Source: Rhodovulum visakhapatnamense
GTDB taxonomy: Bacteria; Pseudomonadota; Alphaproteobacteria; Rhodobacterales; Rhodobacteraceae
Assembly (NCBI RefSeq): GCF_004365965.1
Contig: NZ_SOEB01000020.1
Location: 1 to 64,000, forward strand
DNA: 64,000 nucleotides
Reading direction: 5' to 3'
The position numbers and the translations under genes are program-made. Position 1 is the stretch's first letter. Each line of letters starts with the position of its first letter. Positions 52,961 to 62,243 of the stretch are shown piece after piece. Under the pieces are notes generated by a model. It did no database searches and was not told where the DNA came from. It saw only the letters and a program-made list of their open reading frames with translations.

Positions 52961-54814
52961 TCATGGGCGCCAGAGATCCGGGTCGCGCCCGAAATCCAGC
53001 ACATAGTGCAGCTTCTTGCGGCCCCCCTGCCCCGCCCCGGACACGACATACTGTGCCGAGGTGACATGAAACGGGCCAAGACCGACAGTCAGGAAATGCA
53101 GACTCTGCACTCCCCGGACCCAGACCGCCCCGGCGCTCATCCCGACCAGAAGCGACAGCATCGCGACATGGAGCCCGAAATCCCGCCACCGCGTCCTCAG
53201 CCGAAGCCCGTTCTCGGTCAGGTGATGCACCATGACGGCCGCAACGAGCCCGGTATAGATCGCCCCGTTGAAAAGCGACAGAAGGTAAAAGCCCGCAGCC
53301 TCCTCGACATGGGGCAACAGCAGGACCGGCCCCAGCCCCAGCGCCGCGATGCCCAGATAGGGCGCCAGCAGCCGGACCGGCAGCCGCGCCTCGGCCGCAG
53401 CCCCCTTCGGCGTGATCCGGTAATCGACGAAGCCGCCGAAGATCCGGTCGCGCAGCGCCATCAGCGTGCCCCAGGCGGCCCAGGGCCATTGCGCACAGGG
53501 AAAGAGCATGCGTTCCCAGCTGAACACGGGCGTCCCGGCCGGGCGGTACAGCCCGTCGCGGCGCAGCATCGTCCCGATCGCCAGAAACACCGCCAGCGTC
53601 GGCAGGGCATGACCCAGGAAGGCCGGATAGGTGACCCCGGCAAAGCGCATGTCGAAGATCAGCGCCGCCGCCAGGATCAGCGTCCCGGTCGCCATGAAGG
53701 CCACCTGCGCGGGATAGATGCTTTGGGTGAAGAGAAACAGCAGCCTCAGCCGGGGCGGCAGGTCCTTCAGATAGCGCGGCGTATAGCGCAGCAGGATCGT
53801 CACGAGGCTGCGCGACCACTGGAATTCCTGGGTCAGCATGTCGGCGAAACTGGCCGGCCCCGCGCCGATCGCGATGGCGTCGATGGCATGGACCCCGCGC
53901 CAGCCCCCGGCATTCATCAGCATCGAGGTGGAATGGTCCTCGGCCAGTTCGGGGCCAAGCCCGCCGATCTGCCTCAACGCCCGGGTCCGGACCGCATAAT
54001 GCGAGCCGATGCACAACGGCGCCCAGCCGTTCGAATATCCCGCCTGCAACACGCCGTGAAACGCCGCCTCGGCATGAAGCCGGGCCCGCGCCGACCAGCT
54101 GTCGGCGGCGTTCGAGGAACAGATCGAGGGCGCGCTGACATAGCCCACGCGCGGGTCGAGGAAGGGGCGCAGCATCTCGCGCAGATAGCCCGGCTGCGGC
54201 ACGTGATCGGCGTCAAGCTGGGCCACGAAATCGTAGCGGTCATAGCCGTGGCTGTCGTAGAAGAAGGCAAGGTTGCCCTCCTTGCAGCGGGTGCGGCGCG
54301 GCCAGTCGGGGCGGTGATAGTCGGCCCGGCCCTTTCGGGTCGAGACCTGCACGCCATGCGCCGCGCACCAGGCCAGCGTCTCGGGGGCGGGGTCCTCGTC
54401 GGCCAGCCAGGTATCGTGCGGCCAGTCCTGGGCCAGCATCGCGCTCAGCGTCTCGCGCAGGATCTCGAAGGGTTCCGAGGGGCTTTTCGTCACCACCATG
54501 GCGACGCGGGCGCCCGCCAGCCCGGCCAGATCGCCCACAGGCCGCCGGGCCTGCAGCAGGAAGGCCAGGAAATAGGCCTGGAGGAAGGTCAGCCAGCCCA
54601 GCAGCCCCGAGCAGATCGCAAAGCGGAGGCCGCCGATATCATGCGCGGGCTGCAGCCACCAGGACCAGAAGAAGACGGCAGCGCCCAGCCAGGCCAGCGC
54701 CGCCAGCCGGTAGCGCCAGCGTTGGCCGCGGGAGAACAGCGACACCAGAAACGGCCCGCCCGGATCGGCCCCGGGCGGCAGCCCCGCCAGTCCCGCGTCA
54801 GGCCATCCCGGCAT
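52961..54814 (-). CDS. Cellulose-synthase-like family 2 glycosyltransferase
   Basis: A 617-residue membrane GT2. Two N-terminal helices (about 30-50 and 60-85) are followed by a cytosolic catalytic domain (about 95-330) with VAQLDADHVPQPG (DxD), LAEDHSTSML (the ED motif) and TQEFQWSRSLV (a Q-x-x-Q-W variant of the QxxRW motif). Further helices lie at about 360-560. The enzyme should extend a beta-linked glycan and thread it through the membrane. Its start overlaps galE by 17 bp and its stop is 12 bp before the GH26-like gene. The sugar is unknown. Confidence 0.9.
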   Translation of the reverse strand: MPGWPDAGLAGLPPGADPGGPFLVSLFSRGQRWRYRLAALAWLGAAVFFWSWWLQPAHDIGGLRFAICSGLLGWLTFLQAYFLAFLLQARRPVGDLAGLAGARVAMVVTKSPSEPFEILRETLSAMLAQDWPHDTWLADEDPAPETLAWCAAHGVQVSTRKGRADYHRPDWPRRTRCKEGNLAFFYDSHGYDRYDFVAQLDADHVPQPGYLREMLRPFLDPRVGYVSAPSICSSNAADSWSARARLHAEAAFHGVLQAGYSNGWAPLCIGSHYAVRTRALRQIGGLGPELAEDHSTSMLMNAGGWRGVHAIDAIAIGAGPASFADMLTQEFQWSRSLVTILLRYTPRYLKDLPPRLRLLFLFTQSIYPAQVAFMATGTLILAAALIFDMRFAGVTYPAFLGHALPTLAVFLAIGTMLRRDGLYRPAGTPVFSWERMLFPCAQWPWAAWGTLMALRDRIFGGFVDYRITPKGAAAEARLPVRLLAPYLGIAALGLGPVLLLPHVEEAAGFYLLSLFNGAIYTGLVAAVMVHHLTENGLRLRTRWRDFGLHVAMLSLLVGMSAGAVWVRGVQSLHFLTVGLGPFHVTSAQYVVSGAGQGGRKKLHYVLDFGRDPDLWRP

Positions 54815-55799
54815 CGGTCACGTCCAGTCCCAAGGCCAGCGCCGCATCGCGCAGGATGCCGTCGAGATCGCGGTGCCGGGCCTCGAAGCCCAGCGCTGCG
54901 CGCGCCCGCGACGGATCGGCCACCAGCGCGGGCGGATCGCCCGGTCGGCGTGGCCGTTCCGCGACCGGCACCGGGCGGCCGATGACCCGCTCGACCGCCG
55001 CCAGCACCTCGCGGATCGAGTGCCCGCGCCCGGTGCCCAGATTGACCTGCAGATCGCCGCCGCCGCCTTCCAGGTGCCGCAGCGCCAGCAGATGACCCTC
55101 GGCCAGATCGCAGACATGGATGTAGTCGCGGATGCAGGTGCCGTCGGGCGTCGGATAATCGGTGCCGAAAAGATCAAGCGCGGGACCGCGCCCGGCCGCC
55201 GCGACCAGCGCCAGCGGCAGCAGATGGGTTTCGGGGTCGTGACGTTCTGACAGCCCGGCCGCCGGGTCGGCGCCGCAGGCGTTGAAATAGCGCAGCGCGA
55301 CATGGCGCAGCCCGTGGGCGCGGCCGAAATCGGCCAGCATCTGCTCGCCGATCAGCTTGGTCCGGCCATAGGGGTTGATCGGGGCCTGCGGCGTCGCCTC
55401 GGTGATCGGCAGCGCCTCGGGCAAACCGTAGCTCGCGCAGCTCGAACTGAAGATCACGCGGTCGAGCCCGGTTTCGCGACACGCGCACAGCAGCCCGGTC
55501 ATGCCGCCGACATTGTTGTCGTAGTAGAAACCCGGATCGCGCATCGACTGGCCGACATAGGCGGCGGCCGCGAAATGGATGACCGCGACCGGCGCATGGG
55601 CGCGGATCGCGCGGATCAGCGCCGCGCGGTCGCGGGTATCGCCCTCGACCAGCGGTCCCCAGCGCACCGCGTCGGCATGGCCGGTGCTGAGATTGTCGAA
55701 GGCTACGGGAAGGTATCCGGCGTCGGACAGGCGCCGGCATGTATGGCTTCCGATATAGCCCGCCCCGCCGGTGACGAGAACGGGACCTGGCGTTGACAC
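54798..55799 (-). CDS. galE: UDP-glucose 4-epimerase
   Basis: A 333-residue extended SDR enzyme. It has the NAD motif LVTGGAGYIGSHTC and the catalytic Tyr144/Lys148 (NPYGRTKLI); the Ser region is FSSSCASYG. It interconverts UDP-glucose and UDP-galactose; related enzymes also act on UDP-xylose/arabinose, which would fit the adjacent decarboxylase-like gene. GTG start at 55799, 6 bp after the upstream gene's stop. Confidence 0.9.
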   Translation of the reverse strand: MSTPGPVLVTGGAGYIGSHTCRRLSDAGYLPVAFDNLSTGHADAVRWGPLVEGDTRDRAALIRAIRAHAPVAVIHFAAAAYVGQSMRDPGFYYDNNVGGMTGLLCACRETGLDRVIFSSSCASYGLPEALPITEATPQAPINPYGRTKLIGEQMLADFGRAHGLRHVALRYFNACGADPAAGLSERHDPETHLLPLALVAAAGRGPALDLFGTDYPTPDGTCIRDYIHVCDLAEGHLLALRHLEGGGGDLQVNLGTGRGHSIREVLAAVERVIGRPVPVAERPRRPGDPPALVADPSRARAALGFEARHRDLDGILRDAALALGLDVTDAGMA

Positions 55800-55805
55800 T
55801 CTGGG

Positions 55806-56771
55806 TCAGACTCCGGCCACGTTTTGATGCATCACCTCTGCAAAATAGGGGATGGTCCGGTCAAGCCCTTCCTCAAGAGGAATCGTCGGCCCCCAGCCCA
55901 GAACCCGCTCGGCCAGCGCGATATCGGGCCGCCTGCGGCGCGGATCGTCGCCCGGCAGCGTCCGGAACGCCACTTTCGACCGCGAGCCGGTCTTGGCCAG
56001 CACCAGCTCGGCCAGCGCCAGCACCGTGAACTCGCCGGGATTGCCCAGATTGACCGGCCCCTTCACCGTCGCGGGCGAGGCCATCAGCCGGACCAGCCCG
56101 CCGACCAGATCGTCGACATAGCAAAACGACCGGGTCTGACGGCCCGAGCCATAGACGGTCAGCGGCGTTCCGGCCAGCGCCTGCACGATGAAGTTCGACA
56201 CCACACGCCCGTCATCGGGGCGCATCCGCGGACCATAGGTGTTGAAGATCCGCGCCACCCGGATATCGACGCCGCGATCCTCGCGATAGAGATGAAACAG
56301 CGTCTCGGCGCCGCGCTTGCCCTCGTCATAGCAGGCGCGCGGGCCGATCATGTTGACATTGCCCCAATAGGTTTCCGACTGCGGGCTGAGCATGGGATCG
56401 CCATAGACCTCGGAGGTCGAGGCCTGCAGGATGCGCGCGCCCTTGGCCTCGGCCAGATCCAGAAGGTTCATCGCGCCCAGCACGCTGGTGCGGAAGGTAT
56501 GGATCGGATCGCGTTCGTATTGCGGCGGCGAGGCCGGGCAGGCAAGGTTGTAGATCTCGTCGATCGGCCCGTCGATGCAGAGCCGGTCGGTCACGTCATG
56601 CCGGATGAACCGGAATCCGCGCCGCTGCATCAGATGCGAGATATTGTCGAGCCGACCGGTCTGAAGGTTGTCCACGCAGATCACCTGCGCCTCGCCCTCG
56701 ACCAGCCTGTCGCAGAGATGCGAGCCAAGGAACCCTGCGCCTCCGGTCACCAGAACCGTCTTGCCACTCAT
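55806..56771 (-). CDS. UDP-glucuronate decarboxylase-like SDR (UDP-xylose synthase)
   Basis: A 321-residue extended SDR with glycine motif [55 protein letters not shown], catalytic [13 protein letters not shown] and [20 protein letters not shown]. These blocks, especially the C-P-A-S-P stretch and [11 protein letters not shown], are typical of UDP-xylose synthases. It would make UDP-xylose from UDP-glucuronate for the polysaccharide. The ATG at 56771 has GGAG 7 nt upstream and is preferred to GTG 56777. It is the first gene of the operon UXS-galE-GT2-GH26. Confidence 0.88.
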   Translation of the reverse strand: MSGKTVLVTGGAGFLGSHLCDRLVEGEAQVICVDNLQTGRLDNISHLMQRRGFRFIRHDVTDRLCIDGPIDEIYNLACPASPPQYERDPIHTFRTSVLGAMNLLDLAEAKGARILQASTSEVYGDPMLSPQSETYWGNVNMIGPRACYDEGKRGAETLFHLYREDRGVDIRVARIFNTYGPRMRPDDGRVVSNFIVQALAGTPLTVYGSGRQTRSFCYVDDLVGGLVRLMASPATVKGPVNLGNPGEFTVLALAELVLAKTGSRSKVAFRTLPGDDPRRRRPDIALAERVLGWGPTIPLEEGLDRTIPYFAEVMHQNVAGV

Positions 56772-56797
56772 GACCACGCTCCACTCAAACCGGAGAG

Positions 56798-56850
56798 ACT
56801 TTCTTTACCATCGCGTTCTACGCGCCCACGATGGTGGCAATAAAGAAAGT
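56798..56850. promoter_or_regulatory. Long inverted repeat in the polysaccharide operon leader
   Basis: ACTTTCTTTA at 56798-56807 is matched by TAAAGAAAGT at 56841-56850, and the adjoining CCATCG (56808-56813) by CGATGG (56829-56834). It lies 27-79 bp upstream of the first start codon on the minus strand. It could be a regulator-binding dyad or an mRNA stem in the 5' leader. Confidence 0.7.
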
Positions 56851-57008
56851 TTTCGCCTTTTCTTTGACGTCTGTTTTACCTGCCGTTTATTCGGCGTTCC
56901 GGGCCCGCAAGCAAGTCTGGATAACCGGGTATCGGGTCGGCCGACATGGCTTTCCAAGCACGCCCTTCAGGGCCACGGACCACACATCGCGCGGCCCCTC
57001 GTAACGGA

Positions 57009-57064
57009 CCCGTCAAAAGAAGCCCGTCAAAAGAAGCCCGTCGAAAGAAGCCCGTCGAAAGACA
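57009..57064. repeat. Four tandem 14-bp iterons
   Basis: Unit CCCGTC(A/G)AAAGAAG occurs at 57009-57022, 57023-57036, 57037-57050 and 57051-57064 (the last copy ends AAAGACA). The first two units have A and the last two G at position 7. They lie about 240 bp upstream of the polysaccharide operon start and next to the terminator of the upstream gene. Confidence 0.85.
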
Positions 57065-57073
57065 CAAGAATAA

Positions 57074-57117
57074 AGCCGCCCGTATGTCTCGCCGAAGCGA
57101 GAGGCCGGACGGCTTTT
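57074..57117. terminator. Strong, probably bidirectional terminator
   Basis: Outer stem AGCCGCCCG/CGGACGGCT (one mismatch) and inner stem TCTCG/CGAGA close on CCGAAG. On the plus strand TTTT follows; on the minus strand TTTATT follows. It probably ends the minus-strand flavocytochrome transcript before the polysaccharide operon promoter. Confidence 0.75.
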
Positions 57118-57358
57118 GGAAGGTGCCCACAACGCCTTGGGTGAAACTCGTGTGACGAGACGCGATTGCCCCGCCACGTGATCAACCTGAAGGCCGGACC
57201 GCCCTGCGTCAATCTGTTCCAGTTCCAGAACGTCCGATGCCGGACCTAATCCGGCCGCCCGCCACGCATTGCCCAAAATAGGGTCACAATGCGGGCGCCG
57301 GGGCGAAAAGGACGCCGCCCCAAGCTTGGCGCGCGCCGAGACTCGGCCGCCGCGCCGA

Positions 57359-58801
57359 TCAGACCAGCGCGAAAGCCAGAACCGCCGCACCGATGGCCGC
57401 AAAGAGCGCGGCAAATCCCGACAGCATCCGCCGGTCGCGGGCCGAGCTTTCGGCAACGGCATAGCTGAACCGCTCGTAGCCGATCCTTTCGGGGCGCAGG
57501 CCCAGCCGGGCAAGCGTATCGGCCGCCATGGTCATCATCGGTCCCGGCCCGCAGATCAGCGCCCGGGTCGCCCCCGGATCGAGCCCGTTCAGCAGCGCCC
57601 GCAGATGCGCCTCGGTCAGCGGCCCGGGTGCAAGCCCCGGCCCCGCCCCGCGATCGACGAGCGTCAGCGGCACCACCCCCAGCCGGTCGCAGGCCGGGCG
57701 CAGCAGATCGTCGGGAACCATCGCCTCGGGGCTGCGGCAGGCATAGACCAGCCGCACCGGCCGTCCGTCGCCGCGCGCCGCCAGATCGTCGAGCACCGAC
57801 AGGATCGGCGCGATCCCGACGCCACCCGCGATCAGCAGCACCGGTCCCGTCCCCTCCGCCAGCCCGAAACTGCCATGCGGCGCATCGAGTCCGACCGGCG
57901 TGCCGGACGCAAGCTGGCCCAGATGGCCGGTGAAATCGCCCGCCTCCTGAATAAGGAAGCGCAGGCCCGGCGTCCCCGGCGCAGAGGCAATCGAGAAGGG
58001 ATGATCGAAAAGCGGCAGCCGCCGCCCGCCGAAGGATAGCCAGGCGAACTGCCCGGCCCGGAACTTGAGCCCACCGCCCGCGGGCGGATCGAGCCGCAAT
58101 TCCCAAAGCCGCTCGGCCACCGGGCGCAGCCCGGCGATGCGCCAGTCGGCGGCGGCGGGCCGGGTCAGGCGGCGCAGATAGACGCCCGCAGCCGGGACCA
58201 GCGCGGCCAGTGCGAAGAGCCCCCACCAGGGCAGGGTCAGGCCCGCCGGGCGCGCGTCGCTCGCGATATGCCAGAGCAGCGTTCCGACCAGCGCGACCGC
58301 ACCCAGCGCATGGCTTGCCCGCCAGATTTCATAGCGCAGCGGCAGCCGCTCGCGCAGCAGAGCCATCCCCACGATCAGCGCCAGCAGGCCGAGCGCCAGC
58401 CGCCCGTCGACCAGCCCGTCCTCGGTCGCCATCCGAAAGAACCGCCGCGCCAGCCGGTGCGGATGGTCGGCATCGGGCGGCCCGACCAGAAGCAGCGCAT
58501 GGCCCAGCGCCAGCACAAGCGCGGTGGGCGCCGCCCATTTGTGAAACGCCATCGTCACGTCGATGCCGATCCGACCCGAGACAGCCTCGAACCGTCCGCT
58601 GGTGACCATCTGCATCAGGATCATCGCCGCCGAGGCGATCCCGGCCCCTGCGGCCAGCGTCATCGAAAGCCGCCGATGCTCGAGCCCGCCGGTCCAGGCC
58701 AGGGCCAGCGGCAGCAGGATCGCCGCAAGATAAAGCACCGCAAGGGCGCGCGGCGGCAGCCCCCGGCGAGGCGAAGACGGGGTTGGACTGCGATCTGGCA
58801 T
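57359..58801 (-). CDS. Ferric-reductase-like membrane flavocytochrome
   Basis: A 480-residue protein. The N-terminal half has about six helices of the ferric-reductase-like type with paired heme histidines in FHKWAAPTALVLALGHALL and WRASHALGAVALVGTLLWHI. The C-terminal half is an FAD/NAD(P) reductase: FAWLSFGGRR, HPFSIASAPG, LIAGGVGIAPILSVL, CRSPEAMV and LICGPGPMM. An extra C-terminal helix (MLSGFAALFAAIGAAVLAFA) follows. It should move electrons from NAD(P)H across the membrane; the acceptor (ferric iron, oxygen or a quinone) is not defined. ATG 58801 has GGAG 8 nt upstream. Confidence 0.86.
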   Translation of the reverse strand: MPDRSPTPSSPRRGLPPRALAVLYLAAILLPLALAWTGGLEHRRLSMTLAAGAGIASAAMILMQMVTSGRFEAVSGRIGIDVTMAFHKWAAPTALVLALGHALLLVGPPDADHPHRLARRFFRMATEDGLVDGRLALGLLALIVGMALLRERLPLRYEIWRASHALGAVALVGTLLWHIASDARPAGLTLPWWGLFALAALVPAAGVYLRRLTRPAAADWRIAGLRPVAERLWELRLDPPAGGGLKFRAGQFAWLSFGGRRLPLFDHPFSIASAPGTPGLRFLIQEAGDFTGHLGQLASGTPVGLDAPHGSFGLAEGTGPVLLIAGGVGIAPILSVLDDLAARGDGRPVRLVYACRSPEAMVPDDLLRPACDRLGVVPLTLVDRGAGPGLAPGPLTEAHLRALLNGLDPGATRALICGPGPMMTMAADTLARLGLRPERIGYERFSYAVAESSARDRRMLSGFAALFAAIGAAVLAFALV

Positions 58802-58915
58802 GGCTCTGGCTCCGGTGCCGCGCGCCCACGGATGTCCGAAGTGAATCAGCCCGGCCGCGGCCACGCCTTGCGCCGGATCATTGTGGCGGGCCGAAGCGGG
58901 CGCGACAGATCGTCG

Positions 58916-59629
58916 TCAGAGGTCGGGCGGCGCGGGCTCGTCGGCAAACCAGGCCAGGTTGTCGGCGCGGATGCGTTCGATCTGGCCGAGGATCCGGCTC
59001 AGATGCGCGCGCAGCGCGGCGCAGGCGGCCTCGGGGTCGCGCGCCTTCAGCGCCGCAACGATGCGCACATGATCATCCCAGGCATGGCGCGAGGCGAAGG
59101 CCAGCGACAGCATCCGCACCCGGTCCATATGACCCTTGTTCTCGGCAATCAGGTCCCAGAAATGGCCCAGCCCCGCGCGCTCGCAGATCTCGCGGTGAAA
59201 GAGATCGTCCAGCCGGTGAAAGCGCGGCCGGTCGGCGGCGGCGATGGCCGCGTCCTGTTCGGCCAGCAGCGTTTCGAGCACGTCGAAATCGGCAGGCGTC
59301 AGCACGCTGGCCGCGACCCGCACCGTTTCGGCCTCGAGCGCGGTGCGGATCGCCCGCGCCCGCATCACCGCGCCGGTCGAGATCAGCGTCACCGTGGTCG
59401 CGCGCTGCGGCAGGATCTGCAGGAAGCCCAGCTTGGCCAGCCGGTAGAAGGCGTCGCGCACCGGCTGGCGGCTGACCCCCATCGCCCGGGCGATCTCGGC
59501 CTCGGACAGTTTCGAGCCGGGTTCGAGGTCCAGCGACAAAAGCTGGCGCTGCAATTCTGCGAAAACGCCATCGGCGATCGAGGCCCGCAGGGGCGGCTCG
59601 AAACGTGGCGCGAGGGTCGGGTTGGTCAT
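58916..59629 (-). CDS. GntR/FadR-family transcriptional regulator
   Basis: A 237-residue regulator with a winged helix (about 15-80; DLEPGSKLSEAEIARAMGVS followed by RQPVRDAFYRLAKLG) and a helical FCD effector domain (about 95-225) with FHRLDDLFHREICERAG. The His-rich pattern of the FCD domain suggests a metal-assisted acid ligand. It is divergent from uxaC, so control of hexuronate catabolism is likely. Confidence 0.9.
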   Translation of the reverse strand: MTNPTLAPRFEPPLRASIADGVFAELQRQLLSLDLEPGSKLSEAEIARAMGVSRQPVRDAFYRLAKLGFLQILPQRATTVTLISTGAVMRARAIRTALEAETVRVAASVLTPADFDVLETLLAEQDAAIAAADRPRFHRLDDLFHREICERAGLGHFWDLIAENKGHMDRVRMLSLAFASRHAWDDHVRIVAALKARDPEAACAALRAHLSRILGQIERIRADNLAWFADEPAPPDL

Positions 59630-59654
59630 CGGGATTGAGCGGCGGCCAAAAGTG

Positions 59655-59671
59655 ATATACTAGAATATTAG
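59655..59671. promoter_or_regulatory. AT-rich operator/promoter of the uxaC operon
   Basis: In the 128-bp divergent gap, TATACT (59655-59660) resembles a -10 element, and ACTA-GAATAT-TAGT (59658-59671) is a dyad inside the larger GTGA...TCAC frame. It is the only AT-rich stretch here and is a good candidate for the GntR-family site. Confidence 0.5.
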
Positions 59672-59757
59672 TCACAGCAAAGGCCCAAGTCCACCGCGGA
59701 CGCAGCGACGGGGCGGACAGCGCAAAGAAGGCCCGGACGGTTTCAGGGGGGTGTTCC

Positions 59758-61164
59758 ATGGCGCTGCTCGACGCAGACCGGCTGTTTCCGCTCGACCCCG
59801 GCGCCCGGGCGCTGGCCCGAGAGCTTCACGCCGCGGTGGCGACCGCGCCCATCGTCTCGCCGCATGGCCATACCGACCCGCGCTGGTTTGCCGAGAACGC
59901 CCCCTTCCCCGACCCGGCCCGGCTGTTCGTCACCCCAGACCATTACCTTTACCGGATGCTGCACAGCCAGGGCGTGCCGCTCGACCGGCTGGGCGTGCCG
60001 CGCGCCGATGGCGGCCCGACCGAAACCGACGGCCGCGCGATCTGGCGGCTCTTTGCCGAGCATTACCACCTGTTCCGGGGCACGCCCTCGCGGCTTTGGC
60101 TGGACCATGCCTTCCAGGAGGTCTTCGGCGTCGATCAGCCGCTTGGCCCCGCCACCGCCGACGCGATTTACGACCGGATCGCCGATTGCCTCGCCCGGCC
60201 GGACTACCGGCCCCGCGCCCTGTTCGAGCGGTTCGGGATCGAGGTGCTGGCCACCACAGAAGGCGCGCTCGACGATCTGCGCTGGCATGCCGAGATCCGC
60301 GCCAGCGGCTGGTCCGGCCGGGTCATCACCACCTACCGTCCCGATGCCGTGACCGACCCAGATTTCGAGGGTTTCGCCCGGAATATCGAGGCTTTCTGCG
60401 CCCTCGCGGGTGAAGACCCCGCCCGCTATGACGGCTATCTCGACGCCCACCGCGCCCGGCGCGCCTTTTTCCGGGGCTTCGGCGCGACGGCCACCGATCA
60501 CGGCCATCCAAGTGCCGCCACCGCGAACCTGCCCCGCGCCGAGGCCGAGGCGCTTTACGGGAAGGTCCGGTCCGGCCGGGCCGATGCCGCCGAGCGCGAA
60601 GCCTTCCGCGCCCAGATGCTGACCGAAATGGCGCGGCTGTCGCTGGAGGACGGGCTGGTGATGCAGATCCATCCGGGCGCGTTCAGAAACCATTCGGCCC
60701 CGGTTCTCGCCCGCTACGGGCGCGACAAGGGCTATGACATCCCGACGCGCACCGATTACGTCCGGGCGCTGAAGCCGCTGCTCGACGCGGTCGGCGAGGA
60801 ACCGGGGCTGACGGTGATCCTCTTCACCCTCGACGAGACCGCCTATGCGCGCGAGCTGGCGCCGCTGGCGGGGGTCTATCCCTGCCTCCGGCTCGGCCCG
60901 CCCTGGTGGTTCCATGACAGTTTCGAAGGCATGACCCGGTTTCGCCAGAGCGCGACGGAAACCGCGGGCTTTTACAATACCGTCGGCTTCAACGACGACA
61001 CCCGCGCCTTCTGTTCGATCCCGGCCCGCCATGACGTGGCGCGCCGGGTCGATGCCGCGTTCCTCGCGACGCTCGTCCGCAGCGGACGGCTGACCGGGGA
61101 CGAGGCCCATGAGGTCATCCACGACCTCGCCTGCCGGCTTGCCCGGAAGGCCTACCGGCTGTGA
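59758..61164 (+). CDS. uxaC: Uronate isomerase
   Basis: A 468-residue enzyme of the amidohydrolase-like UxaC family. It isomerises D-glucuronate and D-galacturonate to fructuronate and tagaturonate in the cytoplasm. Supporting blocks are [46 protein letters not shown] and [16 protein letters not shown], and a late [21 protein letters not shown] precedes the ATG. The TRAP transporter genes follow after 22 bp in the same direction, so uptake and first step of catabolism form one operon. Confidence 0.95.
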   Translation: MALLDADRLFPLDPGARALARELHAAVATAPIVSPHGHTDPRWFAENAPFPDPARLFVTPDHYLYRMLHSQGVPLDRLGVPRADGGPTETDGRAIWRLFAEHYHLFRGTPSRLWLDHAFQEVFGVDQPLGPATADAIYDRIADCLARPDYRPRALFERFGIEVLATTEGALDDLRWHAEIRASGWSGRVITTYRPDAVTDPDFEGFARNIEAFCALAGEDPARYDGYLDAHRARRAFFRGFGATATDHGHPSAATANLPRAEAEALYGKVRSGRADAAEREAFRAQMLTEMARLSLEDGLVMQIHPGAFRNHSAPVLARYGRDKGYDIPTRTDYVRALKPLLDAVGEEPGLTVILFTLDETAYARELAPLAGVYPCLRLGPPWWFHDSFEGMTRFRQSATETAGFYNTVGFNDDTRAFCSIPARHDVARRVDAAFLATLVRSGRLTGDEAHEVIHDLACRLARKAYRL

Positions 61165-61186
61165 CAGCCATCAAAGGGAGGAGACC

Positions 61187-62179
61187 ATGACCCATCTGAA
61201 AAGCCTCGCGGCGCTGCTGGCCTCGGCGGCGTTCGCGACCGTGGCCCTGGCCCCGGCGGCTCTGGCCTGCGAGCGGACCTTGCGGTCTTCGGACACCCAT
61301 CCGGAGGGCTATCCGACGGTCGAGGCGGTGCAATACATGGGCAAGCTGCTGGAGGAGAGGACCGGCGGCGCGCTGTGCATCGAGGTGTTCCACTCGGCCC
61401 AGCTGGGCGAAGAGAAGGACACGATCGAGCAGACCCAGTTCGGCGTCATCGACATGAACCGGGTCAGCCTCGGCCCGTTCAACAACATGATCCCGGAAAC
61501 CCAGGTGCCGTCGCTGCCTTATATCTTCCGCTCGGTCGAGCACATGCATCATGTGATGGACGGCCCCATCGGCGACGAGATCCTCGCGGCCTTTGCCGAT
61601 CACGACCTGATCGGCCTGGCCTTCTACGATGCCGGGGCGCGCAGCTTCTACAACAGCCAGCACCCGATCCAGGCAATGTCCGATCTGAAGGGCATGAAGT
61701 TCCGGGTGATGCAGTCGGATCTTTTCGTCGACATGGTCGATGCGCTCGGCGCCAATGCGACGCCGATGCCCTATGGCGAGGTCTATTCCTCGATCCAGAC
61801 CGGGGTGATCGACGGCGCCGAGAACAACTGGCCGTCCTATGACAGCTCGGGCCATTTCGAGGTCGCCCGGCATTACACGCTCGACCAGCACCTGATCGTG
61901 CCCGAGGTTCTGGTGATCTCGAAAAAGACCTGGGACGGGCTCTCGGACGAAGACCGGCAGGCGGTGCGCGCGGCCGCGAAGGACTCGGTGCCGCATATGC
62001 GCGAGCTCTGGGCGGCGCGCGAGGCGGAGTCGGAGGCGAAGATGCGCGAGGCGGGCGTCGAGATCGTGACCGGGATCGACAAGACCCCGTTCATCGAGGC
62101 GATGGTGCCGGTCTACGAGAAATACGTCACCTCGGACAAGCTGAAGGACATGGTGACCCGGATCCAGGCCACCGAATGA
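61187..62179 (+). CDS. TRAP transporter solute-binding protein, probable hexuronate binder
   Basis: A 330-residue DctP-type protein with a Sec signal peptide ([20 protein letters not shown]). The mature part has [39 protein letters not shown], the carboxylate-binding Arg in [16 protein letters not shown] and [14 protein letters not shown]. With uxaC immediately upstream, glucuronate or galacturonate is the most likely ligand. GGGAGGAG precedes the ATG. Confidence 0.92.
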   Translation: MTHLKSLAALLASAAFATVALAPAALACERTLRSSDTHPEGYPTVEAVQYMGKLLEERTGGALCIEVFHSAQLGEEKDTIEQTQFGVIDMNRVSLGPFNNMIPETQVPSLPYIFRSVEHMHHVMDGPIGDEILAAFADHDLIGLAFYDAGARSFYNSQHPIQAMSDLKGMKFRVMQSDLFVDMVDALGANATPMPYGEVYSSIQTGVIDGAENNWPSYDSSGHFEVARHYTLDQHLIVPEVLVISKKTWDGLSDEDRQAVRAAAKDSVPHMRELWAAREAESEAKMREAGVEIVTGIDKTPFIEAMVPVYEKYVTSDKLKDMVTRIQATE

Positions 62180-62243
62180 GCGATGCAGACGGCGCGCGGC
62201 CCGGGTCGTGCGCCGTTCCGCGCCTGCAACCGGGGAGGAAAGA

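Larger units (their letters stand above)
56772..57358. other. 587-bp leader and intergenic region of the polysaccharide operon
   Basis: This holds an inverted repeat (56798-56850), four 14-bp iterons (57009-57064) and a strong hairpin terminator (57074-57117), described separately. The stretch 57119-57358 shows nothing recognisable. The AT-rich part (56795-56890) is out of step with surrounding GC content and should contain the promoter. Confidence 0.55.

Noticed and set aside
56946-57155. A short Lys/Arg-rich frame over the 14-bp iterons
   Set aside because: Its composition is set by the iterons and the terminator hairpin; the 14-bp period is not a codon multiple.
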